Source: DATKFM01 sp963851215 (lineage in GTDB: Bacteria; Pseudomonadota; Alphaproteobacteria; Dongiales; Dongiaceae). Taken from it: a DNA stretch of 64,000 nucleotides. The translations under genes and the position numbers were made by a program. The stretch covers positions 620,001 to 684,000 of the forward strand of contig CAWKOG010000020.1 of assembly GCA_963851215.1 (NCBI GenBank). The letters run 5' to 3'. Every line of letters starts with the position of its first letter. Position 1 is the stretch's first letter. Shown here one piece after another: positions 48,713 through 57,617 of the stretch. The notes below the pieces were generated by a model. That model worked only from the letters and a program-made list of their open reading frames with translations. It had not been told where the DNA came from and made no database searches.

Positions 48713-49960
48713 TCACACTCCCTTGCCGATCCAGGGCCGCAATTCCGCGCGCGGCACGCGATGACGATTACCACAGGCGGCGCAATCCTGCATCAACCGG
48801 GCGGCCAGGGCCGGTCCGCGCCGCTGCCGCGTCAACTCCAGGAGGCCGAGCCGCGACATGGCGCCCACCCACACCGGATGGGGATCGGCGGCGACCGCCT
48901 GGCGGAGTGCATCCACCACCTGCTGCCGCAATTTTCTGGAACGCAAGTCGATGAAATCGACGACGATGATGCCGCCGATATTGCGCAGGCGGATCTGGCG
49001 GGCGATTTCGGGCACGGCATCGAGATTGACTTTCAGCAGGCTGCGCTCCGCCTTGGCGCCCACACCCTCAAGCCGCGCCTGGCCGCTATCGACATCGATG
49101 ACGGTCATCGCCTTGGTCTCGTCGATATGGAGCACGGCGCCGGAGGGGAGTGCGACGCTGCCGTTTAACGCCTCGTCGATCTGCTCTTCCAACTCGGCAA
49201 CCGAGGGCAGCCAATCGCGGCGGGGGTGGAAAGTCACTTTCTCTGCCAGCGCAGGATCGAGAGTTTTGCAAAGCGTCTCAGCCTGCGCCGCTCCGACGCG
49301 CGTGTCGGCGCAAATTTCCGTGACAGAGGGATCGATGTTACGCAGGAGATCCACGACCGGATCGGGACCCGGCTGCAGAATTTGCGGCGCCGTTGCCGCT
49401 GCCGCTTTCTGATCGATCTGCGTCCATTGCGCTCGCAGCGCTTCGGCCTCTGCCCGCAACAGATTGGGTTCGGCTCCCGCCGCCGCGCGCCGCGGAATCA
49501 TCCCGCGCTTGCTATCGCCGAGCGACTCCAGGGCGCGCTGCAGCTGCTGTTTCTCATTCTCCGCGATCGGATCGGGAAACACCGTGCTCTTGACATAGGG
49601 GGAATAGGACAGCCGATACCCCGCAACGACCGGCCGCGCGGTCAGGCGCATCTGCTTGCCGTCGAACGGCTCCCGCGTCACCTGGACGATCAGCCTCTGT
49701 CCCTCGGTCAGGTTCGCCGGCGCATCCGCCAGCGGCAGGAAGCCCTGTTGACCGCCGCCGCAATCGACAAACGCCGCCTCCAGCGCCCGGTCGATCTTGG
49801 CCAAACGGCCCAGCGCGATCTGGCCGATCACCGAGGGCGTGTCATTCGGCAGCAGCAGGAAATCGCAGAGGAAGTCGCCCTGCACCACACAGACGCGGCG
49901 GCCGGTGGCGCAGGTGGCAATCAACAGGCGCAACGGCGGCCCATCGCGGCCCGCCGTCAT
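48713..49960 (-). CDS. rng: Ribonuclease E/G family protein
   Basis: A 415-residue, compact RNase G-like enzyme without the long C-terminal scaffold of RNase E. An S1-like RNA-binding region is near the start (AFVDCGGGQQGFLPLADA), and the DNase I-like catalytic region holds VIDVDSGQARLEG and GGIIVVDFIDLRSRKLRQQ with its metal-binding Asp residues. The Zn-link Cys pair is in DCAACGNRHRVPR. Family members cut single-stranded AU-rich RNA and mature 16S rRNA. ATG 49960 overlaps the Maf gene stop (ATGA). Confidence 0.9.
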   Translation of the reverse strand: MTAGRDGPPLRLLIATCATGRRVCVVQGDFLCDFLLLPNDTPSVIGQIALGRLAKIDRALEAAFVDCGGGQQGFLPLADAPANLTEGQRLIVQVTREPFDGKQMRLTARPVVAGYRLSYSPYVKSTVFPDPIAENEKQQLQRALESLGDSKRGMIPRRAAAGAEPNLLRAEAEALRAQWTQIDQKAAAATAPQILQPGPDPVVDLLRNIDPSVTEICADTRVGAAQAETLCKTLDPALAEKVTFHPRRDWLPSVAELEEQIDEALNGSVALPSGAVLHIDETKAMTVIDVDSGQARLEGVGAKAERSLLKVNLDAVPEIARQIRLRNIGGIIVVDFIDLRSRKLRQQVVDALRQAVAADPHPVWVGAMSRLGLLELTRQRRGPALAARLMQDCAACGNRHRVPRAELRPWIGKGV

Positions 49961-50550
49961 AGGGGAAAGCCGGCGCCGCGCAGCATCGCCACGCAGTCGC
50001 AGAGGGACAGTCCCACGACATTCGAGTAGGACCCACCGATCCAGGGGATCAGCGCCGCCGCCCGCCCCTGTATGCCATAGCCGCCGGCTTTGCCCTGCCA
50101 TTCGCCCGACGCGATATAGGCTTCGATCTCCTGCGGCGACAGGCGCTTGAATGAAACCTGCGTTGTCACCACGCGCAGGTTCTCGCGGCCGTTGGGCGCG
50201 ATGACGGCGATGCCGCCGATCACCCGGTGGCGCCGGCCCGATAGGAGCTCGAGGCAGCGCCGCGCGGTTGCCGCATCGTCGGCCTTCGGCAACAGGCGCC
50301 GACCGCAGGCCACCACCGTGTCAGCCGCAAGGATGAACGCGCCGGGATGGCGGACCGCCACCGGCTGCGCCTTGGCCAGCGCGATGCGCCGCGCGTAGCT
50401 CGCCGGCGTTTCCCGCGGCTTCGGCGTTTCATCGATATCGGCGGGATCGATCGCAGACGGCGTCACGCCGATCTGCAGCAGCAGCTCGCGCCGCCGCGGC
50501 GAGGCGGAAGCCAGCACCAGGCGGCTCGGTTGCACAGAGACCGGTTCCAT
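49957..50550 (-). CDS. maf: Maf family nucleotide pyrophosphatase
   Basis: A 197-residue house-cleaning pyrophosphatase that hydrolyses non-canonical or excess nucleoside triphosphates, often dTTP, UTP or CTP derivatives. The signature LASASPRRRELLLQIG is at 13-28, AADTVVACGRRLLPKA near 75 holds the catalytic Asp, and GKAGGYGIQGRAAALIPWIGGSYSNVVGL shows the C-terminal binding loop. Coupled to rng by a 4-base overlap; infA ends 10 bases upstream. Confidence 0.93.
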   Translation of the reverse strand: MEPVSVQPSRLVLASASPRRRELLLQIGVTPSAIDPADIDETPKPRETPASYARRIALAKAQPVAVRHPGAFILAADTVVACGRRLLPKADDAATARRCLELLSGRRHRVIGGIAVIAPNGRENLRVVTTQVSFKRLSPQEIEAYIASGEWQGKAGGYGIQGRAAALIPWIGGSYSNVVGLSLCDCVAMLRGAGFPL

Positions 50551-50560
50551 TCAAACCGGC

Positions 50561-50779
50561 CTATTTGAACCGGAACGTGATGCGTCCCTTGGTGAGATCG
50601 TATGGCGTCATCTCGACATTGACGCGGTCACCTGCCAGCACACGAATGCGGTTCTTCCGCATCTTGCCGGAGGTATGTGCGAGCACCTGGTGTTCATTGT
50701 CCAGTTTGACCCTGAACATGGCATTCGGCAGCAGTTCCATTACCGTCCCCGCGAACTCGATAAGGTCTTCCTTTGGCAT
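50561..50779 (-). CDS. infA: Translation initiation factor IF-1
   Basis: A 72-residue OB-fold protein, exactly the usual length, that occupies the ribosomal A site during initiation. It is collinear with known IF-1: MPKEDLIEFAGTVMELLPNA, then HTSGKMRKNRIRVLAGDRV. An AAGGGA ribosome site precedes the ATG. Confidence 0.98.
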   Translation of the reverse strand: MPKEDLIEFAGTVMELLPNAMFRVKLDNEHQVLAHTSGKMRKNRIRVLAGDRVNVEMTPYDLTKGRITFRFK

Positions 50780-50877
50780 TCACGTCCCTTTGCCAATGTC
50801 GCCGCCCCCTTGCGCGGCCCTTCGAGGCGCGAATACTAGCGCCAAGGCCAAGGACCTGAAAACCCCCACGAAAGTCG

Positions 50878-51321
50878 CTAAAAAGCAGGCACCAGCGCGG
50901 CCGGGAAGCGCTGCCGGATGCGCCGCATCAGCTGATCCCGGACCTCGCGATAGGCATCCATCCGCACCTCGCGGTTGCCCTCGATCAGGCTGGGATCGAA
51001 AGTGTTCCAGAACTCCACCTCGCAGGCCATGGTGCGCGTCATCTCCAGCGCCGAGTGGTGAGCCTCCGGGGACATGGAGATGATGAGATCGAAGGATGTG
51101 TCCTCCAGATTGTCGAAGGTCTTGGGCCGGTGGCGGCTGATATCGATGCCGATCTCATCCATCGCCGCGACGGCGAAGGGATCCAACTCGCCGCCGCGCA
51201 CGCCCACGGAATCGACGAAGACATGCTTGCCATGGAGCATCTTGAGGATGCCCTCCGCCATCGGCGAACGGAGTGCATTCTGAGTGCAACAGAACAGGAC
51301 GCTGGCGGGAAGCTCTGCCAT
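50878..51321 (-). CDS. Low-molecular-weight phosphatase family protein (arsenate reductase-like fold)
   Basis: A 147-residue protein with the P-loop CTQNALRSP (CX5R, Cys12 to Arg18), the active site of low-molecular-weight tyrosine phosphatases and thioredoxin-coupled arsenate reductases. The general-acid Asp may be in NTFDPSL near residue 107. Either activity is possible. This gene is a regular member of the hisD/UPF0262/infA neighbourhood in alphaproteobacteria. It starts 8 bases after the UPF0262 gene stop. Confidence 0.88.
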   Translation of the reverse strand: MAELPASVLFCCTQNALRSPMAEGILKMLHGKHVFVDSVGVRGGELDPFAVAAMDEIGIDISRHRPKTFDNLEDTSFDLIISMSPEAHHSALEMTRTMACEVEFWNTFDPSLIEGNREVRMDAYREVRDQLMRRIRQRFPAALVPAF

Positions 51322-51329
51322 GCCGGCCG

Positions 51330-51819
51330 TCAGCCCCGGATATGCAGGACGCAGATCAACGTGAAGAGCCGCCGCGCGGTATTGCCGTCGACCTCGATCT
51401 TGCCGGCCAGCCGTTCCTTCAGCAGGTCGGCGCCCTCGTCATGCAGGCCGCGCCGGCCCATGTCGATGGCCTCGATCTGCGACGGCGAGGAAGTCTTGAT
51501 CGCCGCGTAGTAGCTTTCACAGACCGTGAAGTAGTCCTTGACCACCCGGCGGAACGGGCCGAGCGCCAGCATGACCTTGCCGACGGGATCGTCGCTCTCC
51601 CGGCGGATATCGAAGACCAGGCGGCCTTCCTCGATCCCCAGATGCAGATTGTAAGGCCCGCCCGTGCTGCCCACGGGAATGAACAGATTCTCCTCGATCA
51701 GGTCATAGATCGCTATCGCGCGCTCATGCTCGACCTCGGCACTGCGGCGCACCACCGAATGCTCGTCCAGCGAGACATTGGCAATGCGGTGGTTGGGGGG
51801 AGGATCGGAACTCGCTCAC
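51330..51819 (-). CDS. UPF0262 family protein (N-terminal frameshift)
   Basis: About 162 residues if corrected. The intact part (from GTG 51755) reads VRRSAEVEHERAIAIYDLIEENLF and runs to the usual C-terminus. Upstream, HRIANVSLDEHSVVRRS is clearly the missing family N-terminus, but it has no start in its own frame. GTG 51819 supplies MSEFRSSP if one base of a six-G run (51795-51800, plus strand) is removed. The function of UPF0262 is unknown. Its neighbourhood with phosphatase and infA is conserved. Confidence 0.85.
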
Positions 51820-51926
51820 ACCGGGTCTCGTTTACGCCAGGGGACCCGGCGGACGGTTCGCCCGGCGGGAATGGGCAAGGCCCCGGCTACAATACGCTGA
51901 AGGCCGGGTTTTGTAAGGCTGGCCCC

Positions 51927-52424
51927 TTAGCGGGGGTCCGTGTCTTCGGCGTGCCGCGGGCGGCGCCGGGTGGGCCAGGATTGGCCGAAATCCTCGAGGA
52001 AGCAGCGCAATTCACCGATCTCCAGCTTGATGATCCCGCCGCCGGCGAACAGCAGAATCACCGCGCCCGGCTCGCTATGGATGGTCAGCAGGGCCAGGAT
52101 TTCGTCCCGCTTGCGCATGTCGATCTGCTTGCTGCGCACGGCCGTGACATTCTCGAAGGTGAGGCCGCAGAGCACCCGCTCATAGACCGGGCCGCTGTCG
52201 TTCTGGTCCCAGAAGGGCGCGTCCTTGCCGTCGGCGGGGGCTGGTCTGCCCTCGCCCTCCGGCGCCTGATCCCAGCGGAATCGGTTCAGCGCCAAGACGA
52301 AGCGCCTTTCCTCCTGCAGGAAAGCCATCTCGCCCACGGGCACCAGGGCATCCTGGCAAATCGCGGCGATGACCTGCAGATCCTCCGCGTCGGCGGCGCT
52401 GAGCTTGAGGGGAGCGTCGCTCAT
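51927..52424 (-). CDS. DUF2948 family protein
   Basis: A 165-residue cytoplasmic protein of unknown function, restricted to alphaproteobacteria and regularly found just after murA. Its ATG overlaps the murA TGA (ATGA). The usual start LKLSAADAEDLQVIAAICQDALV and ending SWPTRRRPRH are both present, so it appears complete. Next to it one expects hisD, which is missing here. Confidence 0.9.
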   Translation of the reverse strand: MSDAPLKLSAADAEDLQVIAAICQDALVPVGEMAFLQEERRFVLALNRFRWDQAPEGEGRPAPADGKDAPFWDQNDSGPVYERVLCGLTFENVTAVRSKQIDMRKRDEILALLTIHSEPGAVILLFAGGGIIKLEIGELRCFLEDFGQSWPTRRRPRHAEDTDPR

Positions 52425-53695
52425 TCTTTCAACCGTTCGATCTGCGCGCCGCAGGCGGAGAGCTTGTCCACCAGCCGCTCATAGCCGCGATCCAGATGAT
52501 AGACACGGTTCAGTACCGTCTGGCCTTCAGCCGCCAGACCGGCGATCACCAGCGACACCGAGGCGCGGAGATCGGTGGCCATGACCGGCGCGCCGGTCAG
52601 GCGCTTGACCCCGCGGATCATGGCCGAGGCGCCATGCACATTGATGTTGGCGCCCATGCGGCAAAGCTCGGGCACATGCATGAAGCGGTTCTCGAATATC
52701 GTTTCCGTCACCATCGCCGCCCCGCTGGCCGAGGTCATCAGCGCCATGAACTGCGCCTGCAGATCGGTGGGGAAGCCAGGGAACGGCTCGGTCATCACAT
52801 CGACGCCCATCAGCTCGCCATTGGCGCGCTTGGCACGAAAGCCCGCCGCCGTCGGCGTGATTGCCACGCCGGCGCGGGTCAGGGTCTCGGCAACCGCGCC
52901 GATGTGGTCGACCTGGGCGCCCACCAGCTCGATATCGCCGTCGGTGACCGCGGCCGCCATGGCGAAGGTGCCGGTCTCGATCCGGTCGGCGATGACCGCA
53001 TGGGTCGCGCCATGCAGCCGGTCGACGCCTTGCACTGACAGCGTGTCGGTGCCGACGCCGCCGATCTGCGCGCCCATGGCGGTCAGGCAATGCACGAGAT
53101 CGCCGATCTCCGGCTCGCGTGCGGCGTTCACCAGAACGGTTTCACCCCGCGCCAGCGCGGCAGCCATCAATAGATTCTCAGTGGCGCCGACAGAAACATT
53201 GGGGAACACAATGCGGGCGCCGGACAGACCCTTCGGCGCCGTCGCCTCCACATAGCCATCCACCAGCTCGATCACCGCACCCATCTGGGTCAACCCCTTC
53301 AGGTGCAGATCGATGGGACGGGTACCGATAGCGCAGCCGCCAGGCAGCGAGACCTTCGCCTTGCGCTCGCGCGCCAGCAGCGGGCCGAGCACCAGCACGG
53401 ACGCGCGCATCTTGCGCACGAGATCGTAGGACGCGGTGGTATCGGTAATCTTCGGCACATGAAGCTGCGTCCGCCCCGCTGGCCCGATGCCCTCGCCGAG
53501 CTCGATTTTCGCGCCTAGCTGCTCCAGCAGCCCGGCCATGGTGGCGATGTCGCCGAGCCGCGGCAGGTTCTCCAGCCAGAGCGGCTGGTCGGTCAGCAGC
53601 GCCGCCGCCATCAGCGGCAGCGCCGCGTTCTTGGCGCCGCTCACGGGGATTTGGCCTTCCAGCCGATGGCCGCCGATGATCTTGATTCTGTCCAT
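52421..53695 (-). CDS. murA: UDP-N-acetylglucosamine 1-carboxyvinyltransferase
   Basis: A 424-residue enolpyruvyl transferase, first committed step of peptidoglycan precursor synthesis. PEP reacts with Cys121 in SLPGGCAIGTRPIDLHL, the fosfomycin target; Cys is present, so the enzyme is not of the naturally resistant Asp type. ISGAKNAALPL-like PVSGAKNAALPLMAAALL lies at 17-34 and the catalytic Asp region is MTEPFPGFPTDLQAQ. Full length and uninterrupted. Confidence 0.97.
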   Translation of the reverse strand: MDRIKIIGGHRLEGQIPVSGAKNAALPLMAAALLTDQPLWLENLPRLGDIATMAGLLEQLGAKIELGEGIGPAGRTQLHVPKITDTTASYDLVRKMRASVLVLGPLLARERKAKVSLPGGCAIGTRPIDLHLKGLTQMGAVIELVDGYVEATAPKGLSGARIVFPNVSVGATENLLMAAALARGETVLVNAAREPEIGDLVHCLTAMGAQIGGVGTDTLSVQGVDRLHGATHAVIADRIETGTFAMAAAVTDGDIELVGAQVDHIGAVAETLTRAGVAITPTAAGFRAKRANGELMGVDVMTEPFPGFPTDLQAQFMALMTSASGAAMVTETIFENRFMHVPELCRMGANINVHGASAMIRGVKRLTGAPVMATDLRASVSLVIAGLAAEGQTVLNRVYHLDRGYERLVDKLSACGAQIERLKE

Positions 53696-53736
53696 GATCT
53701 CAGGTTACCGGGTTTTGCTTGTGCGTCGCGCTGCGG

Positions 53737-54291
53737 TCACAGCTTCGGCAGCGTGACGCCGCGCTGCTTCATGTATTTGCCGGCGCGGTCGGCATAGGAA
53801 ACCTCGCAGGGCCTGTCCCCCTTCAGGAACAGGAACTGGCAGGCGCCTTCGTTGGCATAGATGCGCGCGGGCAGCGGCGTGGTGTTGGAGAATTCCAGGG
53901 TCACATGCCCCTCCCACTCCGGCTCCAGCGGCGTGACATTGACGATGATGCCGCAGCGCGCATAGGTGGATTTTCCGAGGCAGATGACCAGCACATCCCG
54001 CGGCACGCGGAAATACTCCACCGTGCGGGCAAGCGCGAAGCTGTTGGGCGGGATGATGCAGACATCGGTTTTCCGGTCGACGAAGCTGGCGGTGGAGAAG
54101 TGCTTGGGATCGACGACGGCGCTGTCCACATTGGTGAAGATCTTGAACTCGTCGGCCACCCGCGCGTCATAACCATAGGAGGACAGGCCGAAGGAGATCA
54201 CCCCTTCCCGCTTCTGGCTTTCGACGAACGGCTCGATCATGGCCGTCTTTGTGGCCATTTCGCGGATCCAGCTGTCGGACATGATGGGCAT
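53737..54291 (-). CDS. dcd: dCTP deaminase
   Basis: A 184-residue enzyme that converts dCTP to dUTP on the way to dTMP. The family signature NSFALARTVEYFRVPRDV and GKSTYARCGIIVNVTPLEPEWEG are clear; the catalytic Glu lies in LEPEWEG. It starts at ATG 54291 although the frame is open upstream, because MPIMSDSWIREMA is the usual beginning. It is 41 bases upstream of murA on the same strand. Confidence 0.95.
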   Translation of the reverse strand: MPIMSDSWIREMATKTAMIEPFVESQKREGVISFGLSSYGYDARVADEFKIFTNVDSAVVDPKHFSTASFVDRKTDVCIIPPNSFALARTVEYFRVPRDVLVICLGKSTYARCGIIVNVTPLEPEWEGHVTLEFSNTTPLPARIYANEGACQFLFLKGDRPCEVSYADRAGKYMKQRGVTLPKL

Positions 54292-54499
54292 AAAGCGGCC
54301 TTCCTGTGGCGCCGGGACCGGCAGCTCCTTCCCGGCGTGGGAGGCGCTGCCTCGGCAGGCGGTTCTACTTGATGAGAGGGGCCGCCTCAAGGCGGCAGGG
54401 CGGCCGCGGCGGCCAGCTCGGAAGGCGGGGATTATCGAGGCAGGAGAAGGGGTTTGCCGGGGCCGCGGAAGGGAATGCGGCGGGGCGGTCGCTTTGGGA

Positions 54500-54689
54500 T
54501 CAGCGCGGCGGCTTGCCGGCCGCACTGGACGAATCGCCGGCGTCCGGAGACTCGCCGTCGGCGGAGGCCGGCCCGGTTGCCCGCGAGCGTTGCTGCGCCT
54601 TCCGCCGCGCCAGATTCTGCCGCAACGCCTCTGCCTCCCGCTGTTCCCGGGACGGCTTCTTTTGCGGGTTGATCCCTGTTGTCGTTCAC
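54500..54689 (-). CDS. Small basic alphaproteobacterial protein (about 62 aa, one frameshift)
   Basis: GTG 54689 follows a GGAGAAGGGA ribosome site and encodes VNDNRDQP. With one base dropped from the CCC that follows, the frame continues QKKPSREQREAEALRQNLAR, then RKAQQRSR, and ends at TGA 54500 in a Ser/Ala/Gly-rich tail. The pattern KKPSREQREAEALRQNLARR resembles short hypothetical proteins seen in alphaproteobacteria. A charged helix is likely, but the function is unknown. I recalled the resemblance and could not check it. Confidence 0.5.
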
Positions 54690-54868
54690 ACGGCGGTTCC
54701 CTTCTCCGGGCCAGTTCCCGGCCCAAGTTCTAGGCCGAAAGCGCCGCAATGTCAGCCGGACAAGGTGAGGAAATCGTCGGCGGGTCAGGTAGTTAACGAC
54801 GCACAAGGGCGCGGGCCGCTTGCTTGCCAGTGCCACCCCTATGTGGCATGTTCCGCCCCCTCAACGGC

Positions 54869-54900
54869 GCCGCCGTAGCTCAGTGGTAGAGCGCGCCCTT
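54869..54900 (+). pseudogene. 5' half of a tRNA gene (probably tRNA-Thr), cut in the anticodon loop
   Basis: The bases read as a perfect tRNA start: 7-base acceptor strand GCCGCCG, TA, D arm GCTCAGTGGTAGAGC, G, and a 5-base anticodon strand CGCCC followed by TT. After 54900 no sequence pairs back to it: no 3' anticodon strand, T arm or acceptor follows. It resembles alphaproteobacterial tRNA-Thr(GGT) from memory. The phage portal gene occupies the other strand from here on. Confidence 0.75.
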
Positions 54901-55257
54901 CATCAATGTGTACAAAATCAGGAATCCCGGATTGTCACGATTGAAGATCCAGTTGGCGTACTCCGTCGCCTGCCGCGCCACCTCCTCATCCTCCGGCCCG
55001 GTGGGCTCATAGCGCACCACATCGTCGCCGGCGGTGAAGATGCGCAACAGCGACGGCAAAATCCATTCGATGGCGTCAGCCACGTCGGTCGACACCACCT
55101 TGCTCCGCCCTTCGATCTCATTGCCGAACGGCTGGCCGAGGTAATAGTCGAGCGCCTTGCGCCGCTGCTCCGACAGCTCGCCGCCAATATGGCCGATGGA
55201 ATCGGCGATCTCCGCCGACAGGATGGCTTTCAGTTCGCTTTCCGTCATCTTGCTCAT
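54880..55257 (-). pseudogene. Phage portal protein, N-terminal 125 residues only
   Basis: The start MSKMTESELKAILSAEIADS with RRKALDYYLGQPFGNE, DVADAIEWILPSLLRIFTAGDDVVRYEPTGPEDE and YANWIFNRDNPGFLILYTL is typical of P22-like (podovirus-type) portal proteins, which form the dodecameric DNA gate of the capsid. Complete portals have about 500-700 residues. This one ends where the reading frame enters the tRNA half-gene, whose D arm supplies the stop codon. A GGGAGG ribosome site precedes ATG 55257, which overlaps the terminase stop. Confidence 0.8.
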
Positions 55258-56739
55258 CGTACAAACCTCCCATTGGCATCCCGCCGCCGCGCCGGTGCGG
55301 CTTCGGACTCCAGTTCACCGGTCTGCTGGCTCGTCCGCCGCCGCCTCTTAGCGTCAGCGACCGCAGCAACTCATCGACGCGCGCTTCCAACTGGCGCAAT
55401 CGCTGCTCCAACTCGATGCTCATACGACCTCGCGTTTCGGGGTACTCGATTTTCTCCATCGGCTTCTCCGCCTCGGATTTCAGGCCGAGCGCCAGATAGC
55501 GGAAGGCGTCGGCGCCATGGCTGCTCCAGTCATGCACGGGCGCCGGCCGGAAATAGCCGAGATGGATGTCGAAGGCGCGCCGGTAGTTGCGCAGCGCCTC
55601 CAGTCCCCGCGCGCATTTCTCTCCATCGAACCAGCAGCGCGGCAACAAGAGCCCGCACCGCCTGGATGCCGTCATCCACCTTGAGCTGCGGCAGCACCCG
55701 CGCGCGGATGCCCAGGGCCGCCAGCACTTCGAGCCGGCTCTTGCCCGTGCCCATCTCGTTGACCTGGACGTCATGGGGCAACAGATGCTCGCCATAGACG
55801 TAAGGCCGTTCCTGCAGCGCCTTGGCGTAGTAGTCGAGCCCGACGCCGCTGCATTCCAGGTAATCGATCAGCCGCACCTCCGCGCCGAGCTGCTGGCAGA
55901 ACCAGATCGCCGTGGAATCGCCGATGCCCAGGTCCCAGGCCGTGGTCACCGGCAGCACCGGGTCCCAGGGCACCTCGCGGATGCGAGCGTGCTTTCAACT
56001 TGCGCCATCAGCTTGCCGTAGTAGCTGCCGGATAGCGGCGCCTCGAAGGAGCATTCGAATTCCTGCTCGTACTCCTCCTCGCTCATCTCCTTGCGCGCCG
56101 CCGCCAGCTCCTTGCCGCCGATCAGGTCGGTCTCGCTGGCGCGATAGATGGCGGTGAACCAGGCCTTGTCCCGCCGCGCCCGCTCGTAGAGCTTCCAGAA
56201 GGCGTTGCGCCCGCGGGGCGTGCCGATGAAAACCGCCCAGCCCAGCCGGTCCGCCAGCGCCGGGCGGATGACCTCCGACCAGATGCGCGGCTCCATCTGC
56301 GCGAACTCATCCAGCACGATGCCGTCGAAATAGAGTCCGCGCAGCCGGTCGGGGAAATCGGCGCCATACAGCGTGATGCGGGCGCCGTTGGGAAAATCGC
56401 AGCGCAGTTCGGTTTCGTGATGCCTGATATCCTCGATCCCGCGGGTGAATCTCTTCAGATAGTCCCAGGCGACGTTCTTGGCCTGGCGGTAGTAAGGCGC
56501 CAAATAGGCGAAGCGCGGCGCCTCCATTCTCGCAGTTCTCCGCCTTTTCGATCAGTTGGTTGATCGCAAAAACGGTTTTCCCGAAACGGCGATGGGCGAC
56601 AAGCACGCTGAAGCGTTCAAGGGCATCATGCAGTTCCTGCTTGATGCGTCCGCGGCGCATAATGCCTGCGCTTGGGCGGAGCGGGAGTCGCTTTGTCCGC
56701 CGCCGGCCGCGTCGCCGATCTCTTCGGTCGCGATGCCAC
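55254..56739 (-). pseudogene. Phage terminase large subunit (five frameshifts)
   Basis: About 494 residues when joined. GTG 56739 has an AGGAGG site upstream and encodes a basic tail, then QELHDALERFSVLVAHRRFGKT (adenosine-binding and Walker A-like). Next come FAYLAPYYRQAKNVAWDYLK, the Walker B GIVLDEFAQMEP, WAVFIGTPRGRN, and the RNase H-like nuclease part with TAWDLGIGDSTAIWF. Breaks fall near 56640, 56530, 55985, 55645 and 55290. The motor cuts and pumps phage DNA through the portal. The corrected end RRDANGRFVR stops at 55254, overlapping the portal start, as in functional phages. This suggests sequence error rather than ageing. Confidence 0.82.
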
Positions 56740-56772
56740 GGGCCGTCCGCCCTCCTCGCTGGAAACGAAAAT

Positions 56773-56793
56773 GGGGCGGCCGATTGCCGCCCC
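56773..56793 (-). terminator. Hairpin terminator between phage genes
   Basis: An 8-bp stem GGGGCGGC/GCCGCCCC with a 5-base loop; on the minus strand ATTTTCGTTT follows. It separates the small-gene operon (57.8-56.8 kb) from the terminase gene, which would therefore need read-through or its own promoter. Confidence 0.65.
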
Positions 56794-56821
56794 ACTATCA
56801 TTTCAGTATATGATTATTTTC

Positions 56822-57376
56822 CTATTTGTCAACAAAAAAATGGCGGCTGTGGCGCAGCGCGTCCAGTCCCGCGCGAATGGCCTGCAGTTGCCGGGCGCCG
56901 TGTCCGTCCGCTCGCGCATCGGCCAGGATCAGCGGCATCCGCCCGAACACCGCCACATCCTCCGTCGCCTCGCAGGCCTGGCGCCCCGTCGCCAGCAGCC
57001 GGCGCTTGGCTGCGCGGAACTGCGTCTCCAGCCGCTCCTGCAGCGCCTCCGGCCGCTCGCCGCCGCCGCCGGGGACGGCCAGCAGCTCGCGATAGAGATG
57101 GTCGCAGCTAATCTGTACCCGCCCCACCGCCTGCCGATAGAGAAAGGCGTAGTGGCAACCGGCTTCGTGCTGATCGCCATCGATCATCTGCCGCAGCCGA
57201 AGGATACCCAGCGGATATTCGGTCAGCGCCGCATCGCCGCCGGCCGCCAGCTTGCGCCGGAGGGCCTGGATCTCCGGCGTGCCGCGGTCCTGGGCATCCC
57301 GCTGTTTCCGCGGCCGGCCGCGGCGGGCCTTTCCTTTCAGGGCGCGCATTCGTTCCCTCCGCCTGCGGATCGCCAT
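56822..57376 (-). CDS. Phage-associated hypothetical protein with basic GRPRK N-terminus
   Basis: A 184-residue protein: a highly basic start (RRRRERMRALKGKARRGRPRK), then helical segments with YRQAVGRVQISCDHLYRELL. Proteins of this general build, often beginning RRGRPRK, lie just before the terminase in alphaproteobacterial prophages; a small-terminase or DNA-binding role is possible but unproven. Its ATG follows the TGA of the preceding gene directly (TGAATG). Confidence 0.6.
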   Translation of the reverse strand: MAIRRRRERMRALKGKARRGRPRKQRDAQDRGTPEIQALRRKLAAGGDAALTEYPLGILRLRQMIDGDQHEAGCHYAFLYRQAVGRVQISCDHLYRELLAVPGGGGERPEALQERLETQFRAAKRRLLATGRQACEATEDVAVFGRMPLILADARADGHGARQLQAIRAGLDALRHSRHFFVDK

Positions 57377-57595
57377 TCAGATTTCGTCGCCGATCAGGCC
57401 GAGCGCCCAGCGCCGCGCCCATTCGGTCAGCCAGAGCGCGCGCTCGGCGCTCATATTGCTGTTGATGATCTCCAGGCTGCCCTCGGCGGTGACGCCGATG
57501 CCGATCACCTGCCGCCAGCCGGCGCCGCCGATCTGCCCCGCCGCTTCGCCCGCTGTCATGCCATCAGCCGCCGGCAGCGCCACGATCTCGCCCAT
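57377..57595 (-). CDS. Small phage hypothetical protein (72 aa)
   Basis: Reads MGEIVALPAADGMTAGEA, then VIGIGVTAEGSLEIINSN and ALWLTEWARRWAL. Short proteins of this pattern (a strand pair with ...GSLEI..., then a helix) are common in alphaproteobacterial phages; no function is known to me. It follows the zinc-ribbon gene by 22 bases and abuts the next gene. Confidence 0.6.
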   Translation of the reverse strand: MGEIVALPAADGMTAGEAAGQIGGAGWRQVIGIGVTAEGSLEIINSNMSAERALWLTEWARRWALGLIGDEI

Positions 57596-57617
57596 CTTCT
57601 CCGTTCCTCCCGGTCAT

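Noticed and set aside
54901..54905. A complete tRNA-Met or tRNA-Ile reading CAT at 54901-54903
   Set aside because: The anticodon loop could read TTCATCA, but the next five bases (ATGTG) do not pair with CGCCC, and no T arm or acceptor strand follows.
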